Assembly: GCA_000720375.1 (NCBI GenBank) | Contig: JOAA01000059.1 | Coordinates: 1 to 31,087 of the forward strand | Direction: 5' to 3' | Origin: Rhodococcus rhodnii | GTDB lineage: Bacteria; Actinomycetota; Actinomycetes; Mycobacteriales; Pseudonocardiaceae | Length of the DNA: 31,087 nt | Shown: in pieces, positions 23,636-31,087 of the stretch | Numbering within the stretch: position 1 is the stretch's first letter | Layout of the letters: each line of letters begins with the position of its first letter | Notes under the pieces: generated by a model | The model's database searches: none | What the model was told of the DNA's origin: nothing | What the model saw: only the letters and a program-made list of their open reading frames with translations | Program-made: the position numbers and the translations under genes

Positions 23636-24463
23636 ATGCGATTGTTGAAGCAGCTCGTAGTGGTCGTGTTGGTGGCACTGGCCGGCAGTGCCGGTGTCCA
23701 GGCGATGGGCTGGGCACCGGCGCCCACGCTGGTCCTCGGCCTCGTCACGACGGCACTGACGCTCGTGGCGTACGCCTGGGTGGTGCGCCGGACCGAACGC
23801 CGGGAGCCGGTCGAGGTCGCGCTGAAGGGTGCGCCGTCCGCTCTCGGCCGGGGTGTCCTGATCGGACTCGCGTTGTTCGTGGCCGTGCTCGTGAACATCT
23901 ACTTTCTCGGCGGCTACGAGGTGCGCGGCTGGGGTTCGGCCGGGGGTGCCGTCGCGATCTTCGGTTTCGCGGCCGCCGCCTCGGTGACGGAGGAGGTGCT
24001 CTTCCGCGGTGTCCTCTTCCGCATCGCCGAGGAACGTCTCGGCACGTGGATCTCGTTGGCGCTCACCGGGTTGCTGTTCGGGCTGGCGCACGTGTTCAAC
24101 CCGAACGCCACGCTGTGGAGTGCCCTGGCCATCGCGGTCGAGGCGGGCTTCCTGCTCGCCGCCGTCTACGCCGCCACGCGCAACCTGTGGGTGCCGATTG
24201 GGGTGCACTTCGGCTGGAACTTCGCCCAGGGCGGTCTCTTCAGCACGAGCGTCTCCGGCAAAGACGCTCCGCAGGGGCTGCTGGACGCCGCGACGTCCGG
24301 TCCCGCGCTCGTCAGCGGCGGGAAGTTCGGCCCGGAGGCGAGCGTCTACTCGCTGCTGGCCGGTGTGCTGCTGACGGCGGTGTTCCTGTGGCTGGCCAAG
24401 CGCAGGGGCAACGTCGTGCCACGCCGGGGACGCGCGACGGCGGCCGCTACGCTCGCCGGGTGA
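23636..24463 (+). CDS. CPBP-family intramembrane metalloprotease
   Basis: This 275-residue multi-pass membrane protein belongs to the CPBP/Abi (PF02517) family of Rce1-like glutamate proteases. The three signature motifs are present: EEVLFRG (residues 119-125), FGLAH (148-152) and HFGWN further on, giving the expected metal and catalytic residues. About seven to eight hydrophobic segments flank them, and the tail is basic (KRRGNVVPRRGR). ATG 23636 is chosen; a GTG at 23612 would add eight residues but has only a badly spaced GAGG. It overlaps the kinase start by 4 bp (GTGA). It may process a membrane peptide whose stress state the kinase senses (inference). Confidence 0.85.
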   Translation: MRLLKQLVVVVLVALAGSAGVQAMGWAPAPTLVLGLVTTALTLVAYAWVVRRTERREPVEVALKGAPSALGRGVLIGLALFVAVLVNIYFLGGYEVRGWGSAGGAVAIFGFAAAASVTEEVLFRGVLFRIAEERLGTWISLALTGLLFGLAHVFNPNATLWSALAIAVEAGFLLAAVYAATRNLWVPIGVHFGWNFAQGGLFSTSVSGKDAPQGLLDAATSGPALVSGGKFGPEASVYSLLAGVLLTAVFLWLAKRRGNVVPRRGRATAAATLAG

Positions 24464-25587
24464 GCCGCGTGATCAGCTGGTGGCGCCGCTGGGACGTCAC
24501 GGTGCAGGACGCCCCGCTCGCGCTGGCGCTGGTGCTCGCCTCGCTGATCCCCGCGCTGCACAACCGGGGCACCCAGCTCGGCGACCTGCCGGGCCGGCCG
24601 ATGGACGGGCTGGCCGCCGCGGTGATCGCGCTCGAATGCCTGCCGCTGGTCGTGCGCCGGCGCTGGCCACTGGTCTGCCTCGCGCTGGTGTCGGTCGCGT
24701 TCGCGGTCGACCAGCTGCGCGGTTACCACACCGTCGCCGGCACGGCCCTGCCCATCGCGCTGATCAGCACCGGCCTGCACCTGGCGCACCACCGGCGTAC
24801 CACGGTGATCACGGCGACGGTCGCGTACGCGGTGCTGGCCGTCGCACTGGATCGCGAGGGGTCGACCGAGGGCGTGACCGGGTTCGTCACGTTCTACCTG
24901 GCACTGGCCGCCGCGTGGGGCATCGGTGCCTGGCTGCGGTTGTCCCGCAACGCGGAGGCCGAACGCCGTCGGCACGTCGCCGAGGCCACCCGCCTCGCGG
25001 AGCGGACCTCGATCGCCCGCGAGCTGCACGACGTGGTGACCCACCACGTGACCGCGATGGTGGTGCAGGCGGAGGCGGCGCGTTACCTGACCGCGTCACC
25101 GGACCGGCTGGACCAGACGTTGCAGACGATCACGGACACCGGGCGGCGTTCGCTCACCGACCTGCGGCACCTGCTGGACCTGCTGAACCCCGACCACAGC
25201 CCTTTCACGGTCGGTTCGCTGACCACCCTCGTCGAGCAGACCAGGCAGGCAGGTCAGCCGGTGGAGTTCGCGGAGGAGGGAACGGCGACGCGGGACGCGG
25301 GCAGTGCCGAGGCCGTGGCGTACCGCGTGGTGCAGGAGGCGTTGACGAACGCCCTCAAGTACGCGCACGGCAGTCCGACGACCGTTCGCGTGCGGTACGG
25401 CGAGAAGGAGATCACCGTGGAGGTCGGCACGGAAGGCGTCCGGGCGTCCGCGGCGTCCGGTGGCAGCGGCAGGGGCCTGGCCGGGTTGCGCGAGCGGGTC
25501 GACGTGCTGGGCGGCGAGTTCTCCGCGGGACAGCAGAACGGCGGCTTCGTGGTCCGCGCCCGCATCCCCGCGGGGAACCCGGCGTGA
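24460..25587 (+). CDS. Sensor histidine kinase, HisKA_3 (NarL-type) family
   Basis: This 375-residue membrane kinase is coupled to the CPBP gene before it and the regulator after it. Four to five hydrophobic segments lie in residues ~20-160, followed by a charged helix AEAERRRHVAEATRLAERT. The phospho-transfer motif is IARELHDVVTHHVTAM with probable acceptor H190. The ATPase domain has VVQEALTNALKYAHG and GSGRGLAGLRERVDVLGG. The G1 region reads VEVGTEG, lacking the usual Asp, as happens in some actinobacterial members. GTG 24460 overlaps the CPBP stop codon (GTGA). A longer open frame to the left is the CPBP gene read out of frame. Confidence 0.88.
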   Translation: MSRVISWWRRWDVTVQDAPLALALVLASLIPALHNRGTQLGDLPGRPMDGLAAAVIALECLPLVVRRRWPLVCLALVSVAFAVDQLRGYHTVAGTALPIALISTGLHLAHHRRTTVITATVAYAVLAVALDREGSTEGVTGFVTFYLALAAAWGIGAWLRLSRNAEAERRRHVAEATRLAERTSIARELHDVVTHHVTAMVVQAEAARYLTASPDRLDQTLQTITDTGRRSLTDLRHLLDLLNPDHSPFTVGSLTTLVEQTRQAGQPVEFAEEGTATRDAGSAEAVAYRVVQEALTNALKYAHGSPTTVRVRYGEKEITVEVGTEGVRASAASGGSGRGLAGLRERVDVLGGEFSAGQQNGGFVVRARIPAGNPA

Positions 25588-26240
25588 CCGCACCGGTCCG
25601 CGTGCTGGTCTGCGACGACCAGGCGCTCATCCGCACCGGGTTCGCCACGATCATCGACGCGCAGCCCGACCTCACCGTGGTGGGGGAGTGTGCCGACGGC
25701 CGGGCCGCGGTCGACCTCGCGGCTCGGCTCGCACCGGACGTGGCGGTCATGGACGTGCGGATGCCGGTGCTCGACGGCATCGAGGCGACCAGGCTGCTGG
25801 CGGGCGCCGGCGTGGCCGACCCGGTCAAGGTGCTCGTGGTGACGACGTTCAACCTCGACGAGTACGTCTACGAGGCGTTGCGCGCCGGTGCCAGCGGCTT
25901 CCTGCTCAAGGACGCCCCACCGGCGCAGTTGCTGCACGGCATCAGGACCGTCGCGAGCGGGGTCGCACTGCTCGCGCCCGAGGTGACCCGCCGGCTCGTC
26001 GGCCGGTACGCGGCGCGCATCCGGCCCGCCGAGCCCGGGGTGGCGGGCCCGCTCGCGCCGCGCGAGCTCGAGGTGCTCCGGCTCATCGCGGAAGGCCTGT
26101 CCAACAGCGAGATCGCCGCCGCGCTGGTGATCAGCCAGGAGACCGTGAAGACCTACGTGTCGCGTATCCTGACCAAGCTCGACCTGCGGGACCGGGTGCA
26201 GGCCGTCGTCTACGCCTACCGCAACGGCCTGGTCACCTAA
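25584..26240 (+). CDS. NarL/LuxR-family response regulator
   Basis: This 218-residue regulator is the partner of the preceding kinase. The receiver domain has acidic residues D11/D12, phospho-acceptor D57 in VMDVRMPVLDG and the conserved Lys in FLLKDAPP. The LuxR helix-turn-helix near the C-terminus reads LAPRELEVLRLIAEGLSN and later ETVKTYVSRILTKL. The GTG start overlaps the kinase stop codon (GTGA). It is the last gene of the cassette; the right inverted repeat starts 12 bp beyond its stop codon. Its targets are unknown, and no ABC exporter lies adjacent, unlike the other two pairs in this window. Confidence 0.92.
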   Translation: MTAPVRVLVCDDQALIRTGFATIIDAQPDLTVVGECADGRAAVDLAARLAPDVAVMDVRMPVLDGIEATRLLAGAGVADPVKVLVVTTFNLDEYVYEALRAGASGFLLKDAPPAQLLHGIRTVASGVALLAPEVTRRLVGRYAARIRPAEPGVAGPLAPRELEVLRLIAEGLSNSEIAAALVISQETVKTYVSRILTKLDLRDRVQAVVYAYRNGLVT

Positions 26241-26251
26241 TGAACCAACAG

Positions 26252-26289
26252 CATCGATAGCTGGCCCGGACGTGCTTTTCGCGCCGAAC
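26252..26289 (-). repeat. 38-bp inverted repeat, right copy
   Basis: This is the reverse complement of 23496-23533 with two mismatches (C for T at repeat position 4, G for T at position 29). It lies between the response-regulator stop codon and the 3' end of the NTF2-like gene. Confidence 0.9.
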
Positions 26290-26340
26290 AACAGGAGGCG
26301 GCACGCCGAGACGAACCCTGACCGTTCAACCTCAGTAGCG

Positions 26341-27153
26341 TCACTGCCCAGCATCGACGGAACCCGGTCTGAGCGCCGGGATGTCCCAGTGCTCCACGAT
26401 CCGGCGATCGACCAGTCGGAGGATGTCGACACCGAGGCCGGTCAGATTTCCGACGCGGACGCGCTCGAGGAACCACACCAGATCGCCTTCGGCGACAGTG
26501 ACGACCACCGTGAAGCTCGGTCTGAACTCATCCGGAAGGCCGCCGATTTCCTCAAGGGAGCGGCGGATGGCCTCAGGACCGTCGGGGATGTTCTCGTTGT
26601 GCTGGAGGTAGACCTCGCCCCAGTGATCGGCCACGACGGTGTGGTCGAACTCGATGAATCGGGCGAAGGCCGCCGACGCGACCTCGCGGTTGATCGCTGT
26701 CATAGCGGCTTCCCCGTGCCCCGTACCGTGAGTGCGCTGGTAGGCATCGCTGAACACCGACCTTCCGCTGACCGTGCTCGACGGCACGGCGACGTGGAGC
26801 TGCCAGTGCTCCGCGACCTTCTCGCCGACGAAGCGGAAGAACTCACACCAGGACTCGCCGCTGAACTCGTCACGCGGATCCGTTGAAGCCTGCCAGTGCA
26901 CGGCCACGAACTCACCATCAGAGACGGTTCGCTTCACCGTTGCGACGACTCCGGGAAGGCGAGTCCGCAGCTCGAGGTAGAGCTGACGCGCTCCGGCCGG
27001 CCCGTCGCGCAGCGGCTGGGAGGAGCGGTGATGGCGTGCCTCTGGCCAGAAGATCGTCTCGAGGACATCGCCGCTCTCGGTGTGGAGGCGTCCCGCGGTC
27101 AGGGCGTCGTAGATGCGCAGTACCGACTGACGTCGGCGTTCGGATTCGAGCAT
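26341..27153 (-). CDS. Double NTF2/SnoaL-like domain protein
   Basis: This 270-residue soluble protein consists of two tandem NTF2-like (SnoaL/ketosteroid-isomerase-type) cone folds. Domain 1 spans ~1-130 (RIYDALTAGRLHTESGD, then DGEFVAVHWQAS and FFRFVGEKVAEHWQ). Domain 2 spans ~150-260 (FARFIEFDHTVVADHWGEVY, then EGDLVWFLERVRVGN and RLVDRRIVEHWDIP). Both end in the (V/I)xEHW segment typical of the family. Such domains bind or isomerise small molecules; no catalytic pair can be assigned here. GGAGAA lies 9 bp before the ATG. It is the last gene of the importer operon, so its ligand may be the imported compound (inference). Confidence 0.8.
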   Translation of the reverse strand: MLESERRRQSVLRIYDALTAGRLHTESGDVLETIFWPEARHHRSSQPLRDGPAGARQLYLELRTRLPGVVATVKRTVSDGEFVAVHWQASTDPRDEFSGESWCEFFRFVGEKVAEHWQLHVAVPSSTVSGRSVFSDAYQRTHGTGHGEAAMTAINREVASAAFARFIEFDHTVVADHWGEVYLQHNENIPDGPEAIRRSLEEIGGLPDEFRPSFTVVVTVAEGDLVWFLERVRVGNLTGLGVDILRLVDRRIVEHWDIPALRPGSVDAGQ

Positions 27154-27177
27154 GAGCGGTGATTCTCCGGTCGTTGA

Positions 27178-28155
27178 TCAGAGGCCTCCCGCCGTCGTGT
27201 CCGAGGCGGCGTCATAGCGGTGGCATGCGACGTGTCCGCCGTCGGCCGCGAGGTGGACCGGCGGCTGCTCGACCCAACACCGGTCCTCCGCGAACCCACA
27301 CCTGGGTGCGAAGGGGCAGCCTCCGCCCCGCGGTGGCTCGGGGCGAGGATCGCGCGCGGGGCGCGGCTGATCTGGCTTCGCCAGCCGGTCGAGCTCGGGC
27401 GATGCCGCGACCAGGGCCTGGGTGTAAGGATGGCGTGGGTGGCGGGCAACCGTCTGCGCGGGTCCGTCCTCGAGCACCTGGCCGCGGTAGAGCACCACGA
27501 TCCAGTCAGACATGTAGCGCACGACGTCGAGGTCGTGACCGATGAAGCAGTAGCTGAGCGAACTGGCACGCTGCGCGTCCTTGAGGACATTCAGCACCTG
27601 CGCCTGGACTGACACGTCGAGCGCGCTGACCGGCTCATCGCAGATGATGAGGCTCGGATCGCTCATGAGTGCGCGCGCGATGGCGACGCGCTGGCGCTGC
27701 CCTCCTGAGAGCCGCCCGGGGTAGCTGGCCGCCACCGCGCGGGGCAGTCCCACGCGGTCGAACAGGTCTGAGAGCCTGGCGAACGCTTCACTCCTCACGC
27801 GCCGGCTCCTGGGCACCTCCTCGGCGACGCTGACTGCGACCGGCAGCGACGGATTGAGCGAGCTGTACGGGTCCTGGAAGATCGCCCGAATCTGGCCCGC
27901 TTCCTGGCGCCGACGACGATGGGCGTCGCTGCTGACGTCCTGCCCGTCGAACAGGATGCGTCCGGCGCTGATGGGCACCAGCCCGAGGATGGCGCGACCG
28001 ATCGTCGTCTTTCCCGAGCCGGACTCGCCCACCAGGCCGAGTGTCTGGCCGGCTCGTATCGTGAAGTTCACGTCCGAGACCGCGGTGACCCGGTGGATGC
28101 CGCGTCGGTACTTGATCGCCAGGTCGGAGACCTCGAGCAGGGGGGACTCAGGCAC
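27178..28155 (-). CDS. Oligopeptide/nickel-type ABC importer ATPase (DppF/OppF-like)
   Basis: This 325-residue cytoplasmic ATPase has Walker A GESGSGKTT, Q-loop FQDPYSSLNP, signature LSGGQRQR, Walker B LIICDEPVSALD and H-loop FIGHDLDVV. The C-terminal oligopeptide-type extension contains a cysteine cluster (GGCPFAPRCGFAEDRC, then VACH). The GTG at 28155 is taken as start because AGGAAG lies 9 bp upstream and the protein then begins PESPLLEVSDL; it overlaps the upstream gene by 8 bp. It forms the second ATPase of the heterodimeric pair with the fused permease-ATPase encoded before it. Substrate class (peptide, nickel complex or other small molecule) is not readable. Confidence 0.9.
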   Translation of the reverse strand: MPESPLLEVSDLAIKYRRGIHRVTAVSDVNFTIRAGQTLGLVGESGSGKTTIGRAILGLVPISAGRILFDGQDVSSDAHRRRRQEAGQIRAIFQDPYSSLNPSLPVAVSVAEEVPRSRRVRSEAFARLSDLFDRVGLPRAVAASYPGRLSGGQRQRVAIARALMSDPSLIICDEPVSALDVSVQAQVLNVLKDAQRASSLSYCFIGHDLDVVRYMSDWIVVLYRGQVLEDGPAQTVARHPRHPYTQALVAASPELDRLAKPDQPRPARDPRPEPPRGGGCPFAPRCGFAEDRCWVEQPPVHLAADGGHVACHRYDAASDTTAGGL

Positions 28156-30124
28156 GTTCCGACACTTCCTTGTGCTCGCGGCCAACGCGGAGGGGATTCA
28201 GGCAGCGCACACTGTGCTCCACGCCCACTTCCGTAAGAGGAATAGCTGCCGATCGGCACTGATCAGTGCTGAAGTCGCAGCGCGACGCGAAGCGGCACCC
28301 GGTCGACCACTCCCCTGGCGCCGAGACCGAACCGCGAATCGTCGGAAGCGGCAGGTCGTCGTCGACGATGTTGGAGGGACGGCACGCGAGGAGCGCTGAG
28401 GTGTAGGGATGAGCCGGCTCGTGCGCGATCCTGCTCAGTTGCCCGTGCTCGACCAGCTCGCCGGCGTACATCACCAGAGCCCTGTCACAGACCTGCGCCA
28501 CCACGCCCCAGTCGTGACTCACCAGAAGAAGTGCCATGCCCAGGTCCTTCTGCAGCGAGCGCAAGAGACTCAGGATCTCGGACTGCACGGTGACATCGAG
28601 GGCAGTTGTCGGCTCGTCCGCGATGAGCAGGCGCGGTCGGGTCGCGATCGCACGCGCTATTCCGATTCGCTGTGCCATACCGCCGGAGAGCTCGTGCGGA
28701 AAGCGCTTGGCCACGCCGGCGGGATCCGGAAGCTGAACCTGCTCGAGCAGCTCGAGCACGCGGGCGTCAGCCTGCTTGCGCGAGAGTCCGTCTCCAGCCT
28801 GGACGATCCGGCGAAGCAGGACTCCCACACGCAGGGTCGGGTCCAGGGCCGTCATCGGATCCTGAGCGATGTAGCTGACGGCGTTGCGGCGATAATCGTA
28901 GAGGGAGCGACCCTCCAGTGTCGCGACGTCATAGTCGTCGAACTGGATGGAGCCCGCGACGATCTCCCCACCATGCGGAAGCAGGCGAGCGATGGCTCGT
29001 GAGATCGAACTCTTGCCGCAACCCGACTCGCCGACGATGGCGACCGACTCCCCGGCCGCGATCGAGAAGCTGACGTCGCTCGCGACGCACCGCGGGCCGT
29101 CACTGGCGGAGTACGCCACGGAGACGTTGCGGAGCGTCAGCAGCGTTTCGTCGGCTGGCGTCGGATCGGCGTCCGCGCGCCGCCCGGCTCCGTCTCGCCC
29201 GACAAGGACCCCGGGGCTCGGCTTCCACGAACGCCGCCGGCGTGCGGGTGCGCCGCTCCATGCCTCGACCGCAACATCACGCACGCCGTCACCGATCAGC
29301 ACCAACGCGAGCGACACCAGCCCCAAGGCAACGCCGCCAGACACGAGGGGCCAGGGACTCGAGTTGAGGACCTGAGACCCCTCAGCGATCATCGAGCCCC
29401 AGTCGGGGTTCGGGGGCTTTGCCCCGAACCCCAGGAACGACAACCCGACAGTGAACTGCAGCGCGATCGCCGTGGCGAGAGCACCCTGGACCAACACCGG
29501 TCCGAGGACCCTGAGCAGGACGTGCCTGAAGATGATCCGTCGCGACGGCACACCGGCGACGACAGCCGCATCGACGAAGAGCTCGCCCTTCACCGCCAAT
29601 GCCGGGCCACGAACGTTGCGCACGATGGGCGGAGCGAGGAGGAAACCCAAAGCGATCATCGCCAATCCGGGGTGCCCAGAGAACGTCGACACCACGACGA
29701 GCATGACCACCATGGCGGGGAGAGAGAGACCGACGTCGGTCACCGTCATCACAACACGATCAACCCACCCGCCGGCGTACCCCGCCACCACGCCGAGTGG
29801 GACCGCAACTGCCACGGCGACGAAGCTGACAACGAAGGCGTTCAAGAGCGTGGTCCGGCCGCCGTACAGCAGGCGGGTCAACAGGTCACGTCCCAGCTGG
29901 TCGGTTCCGAGGAGATGACGCGCGCTCGGCCCCGCCAGGCTGTGACCCAGATCCACCTGATTCGGCCCACCCGAGGTCAACAGGGGCGCAAGGAAGCACG
30001 CAGCGACGATCACGGCCAGGAGAATCAGCGCCCCGGTGGCGAGACCGTTGCGGAGGTACTGGCGCAGGACGGTCTGCAGCGGGTTCGGCGGCGGGACCGG
30101 CACAGCGGCGGTTGCGTCGTTCAC
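28148..30124 (-). CDS. ABC importer permease-ATPase fusion (DppC-DppD-like)
   Basis: This is a 658-residue fusion. Residues 1-~295 are a DppC-type permease: first helix ALILLAVIVAACFLAPLL, HLLGTDQLGRDLLTRLLYGG, and the EAA-loop DAAVVAGVPSRRIIFRHVL that docks on the ATPase. Residues ~325-658 are a DppD-type ATPase: Walker A GESGCGKSS, signature LSGGMAQR, Walker B LLIADEP, H-loop VSHDWGVV, and a C-terminal Cys cluster (GCRFASRC, then QCRSA and RCLNP). Such fusions occur in other actinobacteria. GTG 30124 has GGAG 5 bp upstream. The partner DppB permease and the binding protein are not seen; transposon sequence starts immediately upstream. Confidence 0.9.
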   Translation of the reverse strand: MNDATAAVPVPPPNPLQTVLRQYLRNGLATGALILLAVIVAACFLAPLLTSGGPNQVDLGHSLAGPSARHLLGTDQLGRDLLTRLLYGGRTTLLNAFVVSFVAVAVAVPLGVVAGYAGGWVDRVVMTVTDVGLSLPAMVVMLVVVSTFSGHPGLAMIALGFLLAPPIVRNVRGPALAVKGELFVDAAVVAGVPSRRIIFRHVLLRVLGPVLVQGALATAIALQFTVGLSFLGFGAKPPNPDWGSMIAEGSQVLNSSPWPLVSGGVALGLVSLALVLIGDGVRDVAVEAWSGAPARRRRSWKPSPGVLVGRDGAGRRADADPTPADETLLTLRNVSVAYSASDGPRCVASDVSFSIAAGESVAIVGESGCGKSSISRAIARLLPHGGEIVAGSIQFDDYDVATLEGRSLYDYRRNAVSYIAQDPMTALDPTLRVGVLLRRIVQAGDGLSRKQADARVLELLEQVQLPDPAGVAKRFPHELSGGMAQRIGIARAIATRPRLLIADEPTTALDVTVQSEILSLLRSLQKDLGMALLLVSHDWGVVAQVCDRALVMYAGELVEHGQLSRIAHEPAHPYTSALLACRPSNIVDDDLPLPTIRGSVSAPGEWSTGCRFASRCDFSTDQCRSAAIPLTEVGVEHSVRCLNPLRVGREHKEVSERA

Positions 30125-30134
30125 CTGAACTCCA

Positions 30135-30175
30135 ATCGGCGGAAGCCTGGTCGTTTACGGCCAGGAAGAGCCGAT
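30135..30175 (+). mobile_element. Left-end-like hairpin of an IS200/IS605-type element
   Basis: A two-step stem is present: outer ATCGGC/GCCGAT, an internal bulge, then inner CCTGG...CCAGG extended through a T-G wobble to a TTTA loop. Imperfect subterminal hairpins ahead of tnpB are typical of IS605-group left ends. It lies 24 bp before the TnpB start and 2 bp from the importer's GGAG. The exact element end is not defined. Confidence 0.45.
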
Positions 30176-30198
30176 CCCGGCTGGCTAGGATGATCAAC

Positions 30199-31087
30199 GT
30201 GAAGCAGGTTGTGCAGGTGCGGTTGCTGCCGACGCCTGAGCAGGCGTCGGCGCTGGGCGATACCCTGCGCGCCTGCAACGCGGCCACGTCCTGGCTGTCT
30301 GAGCGGATGTACACCGACCGCGTGTACCGGAAGTTCGACGTACAGAAGCGCTTCTACACCGAACTGCGGGAACGGTTCGGGCTGGCCGCCCAACCGGCGA
30401 TCCGGGTGATCGGCAAGACCGTGGACGCCTACACGACACTGCGGGCCAATCTCCAGGCGGGCAGCTACGGGCCGCCTGGGTCCGACCGGCGCCGCAAGGT
30501 CGAGGACACCCCGGTCAGGTTCCGTCCTCAAGCGGGGCAACCGTTCGACGCCCGCTGTCTGTCCTGGCAACTCGGCGACGCGGGTGGCGGGGAGACGGTG
30601 TCGATCTGGACGGTCGCCGGTCGGCTCCGCACCGTGCGGATCGCCGGAAACCCCGGGCATCTGGCCCTGCTGCGTTCCCAGCCGGTGATCGGGGAAACCG
30701 ATCTGCTGCACCGAGACGGGGTGTGGCTGCTGCACGCCGTCGTCGAGGGTCCCGAGGCTGCCCAGTCCGAACCGGTGAACGGGTTTCTCGGGGTTGACCT
30801 GGGCATCGTCAACATCGCGACCACCTCTGACGGTGACCGGTTCTGCGGGTCGCGCCTGAACCGCTACCGCAAGCGTCAACTGCGGCTGCGGAAGCGGTTG
30901 CAGGCCAAGAAGACCTCCTCCGCGCGACGGCTGCTCAAGAAACGCCACCGCAAGGAGGCCCGGTTCGCCACCGACGTGAACCACCGGGTCAGCAAGAACA
31001 TCGTGGCCGAGGCTGAACGCACCGGACGCGGGATCGCCGTCGAGGAACTGACGGGAATCCGCGACCGGGTACGGCTTCGCAAGCCCC
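30199..31087 (+). CDS. tnpB: TnpB RNA-guided nuclease of IS200/IS605 family (OrfB), partial at 3' end
   Basis: Nearly 300 residues are present, and the frame is open at the right edge. The N-terminus VKQVVQVRLLPTPEQASALG is the standard TnpB opening. The first RuvC motif is FLGVDLGIVNIATTSDGD with catalytic D200. A basic helical stretch follows (RYRKRQLRLRKRLQAKK), and the second RuvC motif is RGIAVEELTGI with E282. The zinc finger and third RuvC motif would lie beyond the window, so integrity cannot be judged. No TnpA is seen upstream, as in IS1341-type elements. GTG 30199 has AGGA 8 bp ahead; an ATG at 30190 is an alternative. The guide (omega) RNA would be expected at the 3' end, off the window. 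Confidence 0.88.
   Translation, partial: MKQVVQVRLLPTPEQASALGDTLRACNAATSWLSERMYTDRVYRKFDVQKRFYTELRERFGLAAQPAIRVIGKTVDAYTTLRANLQAGSYGPPGSDRRRKVEDTPVRFRPQAGQPFDARCLSWQLGDAGGGETVSIWTVAGRLRTVRIAGNPGHLALLRSQPVIGETDLLHRDGVWLLHAVVEGPEAAQSEPVNGFLGVDLGIVNIATTSDGDRFCGSRLNRYRKRQLRLRKRLQAKKTSSARRLLKKRHRKEARFATDVNHRVSKNIVAEAERTGRGIAVEELTGIRDRVRLRKP

Larger units (their letters stand above)
23496..26289. mobile_element. Cassette bounded by 38-bp inverted repeats (CPBP-kinase-regulator)
   Basis: A 2.79-kb block containing exactly three co-directional genes is bounded by matching inverted repeats at its two ends. No transposase or recombinase is encoded inside, and no clear target duplication is visible outside the repeats. 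It interrupts what is otherwise a catabolic and transport island. It could be a non-autonomous transposon, an invertible segment or a relic with its transposase lost; this classification is inference. Confidence 0.5.

Noticed and set aside
23496..26289. Naming the flanked cassette a Tn3-family transposon
   Set aside because: The repeats are 38 bp long, but they do not start GGGG and no transposase, resolvase or 5-bp target duplication is visible.
1..31087. CRISPR arrays, tRNA and rRNA genes
   Set aside because: No regularly spaced short repeats, cloverleaf-like segments or rRNA landmarks were seen by eye.

Overview
The window is GC-rich and densely coded. It has many GTG starts and many 4-bp ATGA/GTGA overlaps between genes, NarL/DesK-type two-component systems, CPBP proteins and DUF418. 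This points to a filamentous actinomycete, most likely of the Pseudonocardiales (Amycolatopsis, Lentzea or Saccharothrix-like). No rRNA, tRNA or CRISPR array was seen.

Region 1 (1-11.1 kb) is an envelope-stress and export neighbourhood. It holds the 3' end of a DUF418 membrane protein, a response regulator/histidine kinase pair (227-1998), a convergent ABC half-exporter (2042-3790), a Na+/H+-type antiporter (4075-5340) and an IS110 transposase remnant. A minus-strand operon follows: secreted alpha/beta hydrolase, ABC ATPase, ABC permease (8710 to 5740). Next comes a second kinase/regulator pair (9326-11073), preceded by a free-standing truncated copy of the kinase's own sensor domain. That copy arose by a ~490-bp tandem duplication.

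Region 2 (11.1-23.5 kb) is an aromatic-compound catabolic island. It contains a carboxymuconolactone-decarboxylase-like protein, a class A FAD hydroxylase, a vanillyl-alcohol/eugenol-oxidase-family flavoprotein, a zinc alcohol dehydrogenase, a cupin, an FAH-family hydrolase, and an unusual fusion of an acyl-CoA-dehydrogenase-fold monooxygenase to a quinone-reductase-type dehydrogenase. Three divergent promoter regions share a TCnGACATTT element, so one regulator, not seen here, may control them. The lower pathway is broken: pieces of a maleylacetate reductase gene and of a probable intradiol (hydroxyquinol) dioxygenase remain. A ~2.25-kb segment carrying an ankyrin-repeat gene separates the two reductase pieces. 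These parts suggest a former route through hydroxyquinol and maleylacetate, as in resorcinol degradation (inference).

Region 3 (23.5-26.3 kb) carries a CPBP membrane protease, a histidine kinase and a response regulator. The block is bounded by 38-bp inverted repeats with only two mismatches, starting just after the stop codon of the FAH gene. It looks like a discrete mobile or invertible cassette dropped beside the catabolic island.

Region 4 (26.3-31.1 kb) is a minus-strand peptide/nickel-type ABC import operon: a permease-ATPase fusion, a second ATPase and a double NTF2-like protein. No partner permease or substrate-binding protein is visible. Immediately upstream, in the opposite orientation, is an IS200/IS605-type TnpB gene cut by the window end, with a left-end-like hairpin that almost touches the importer's ribosome-binding site.
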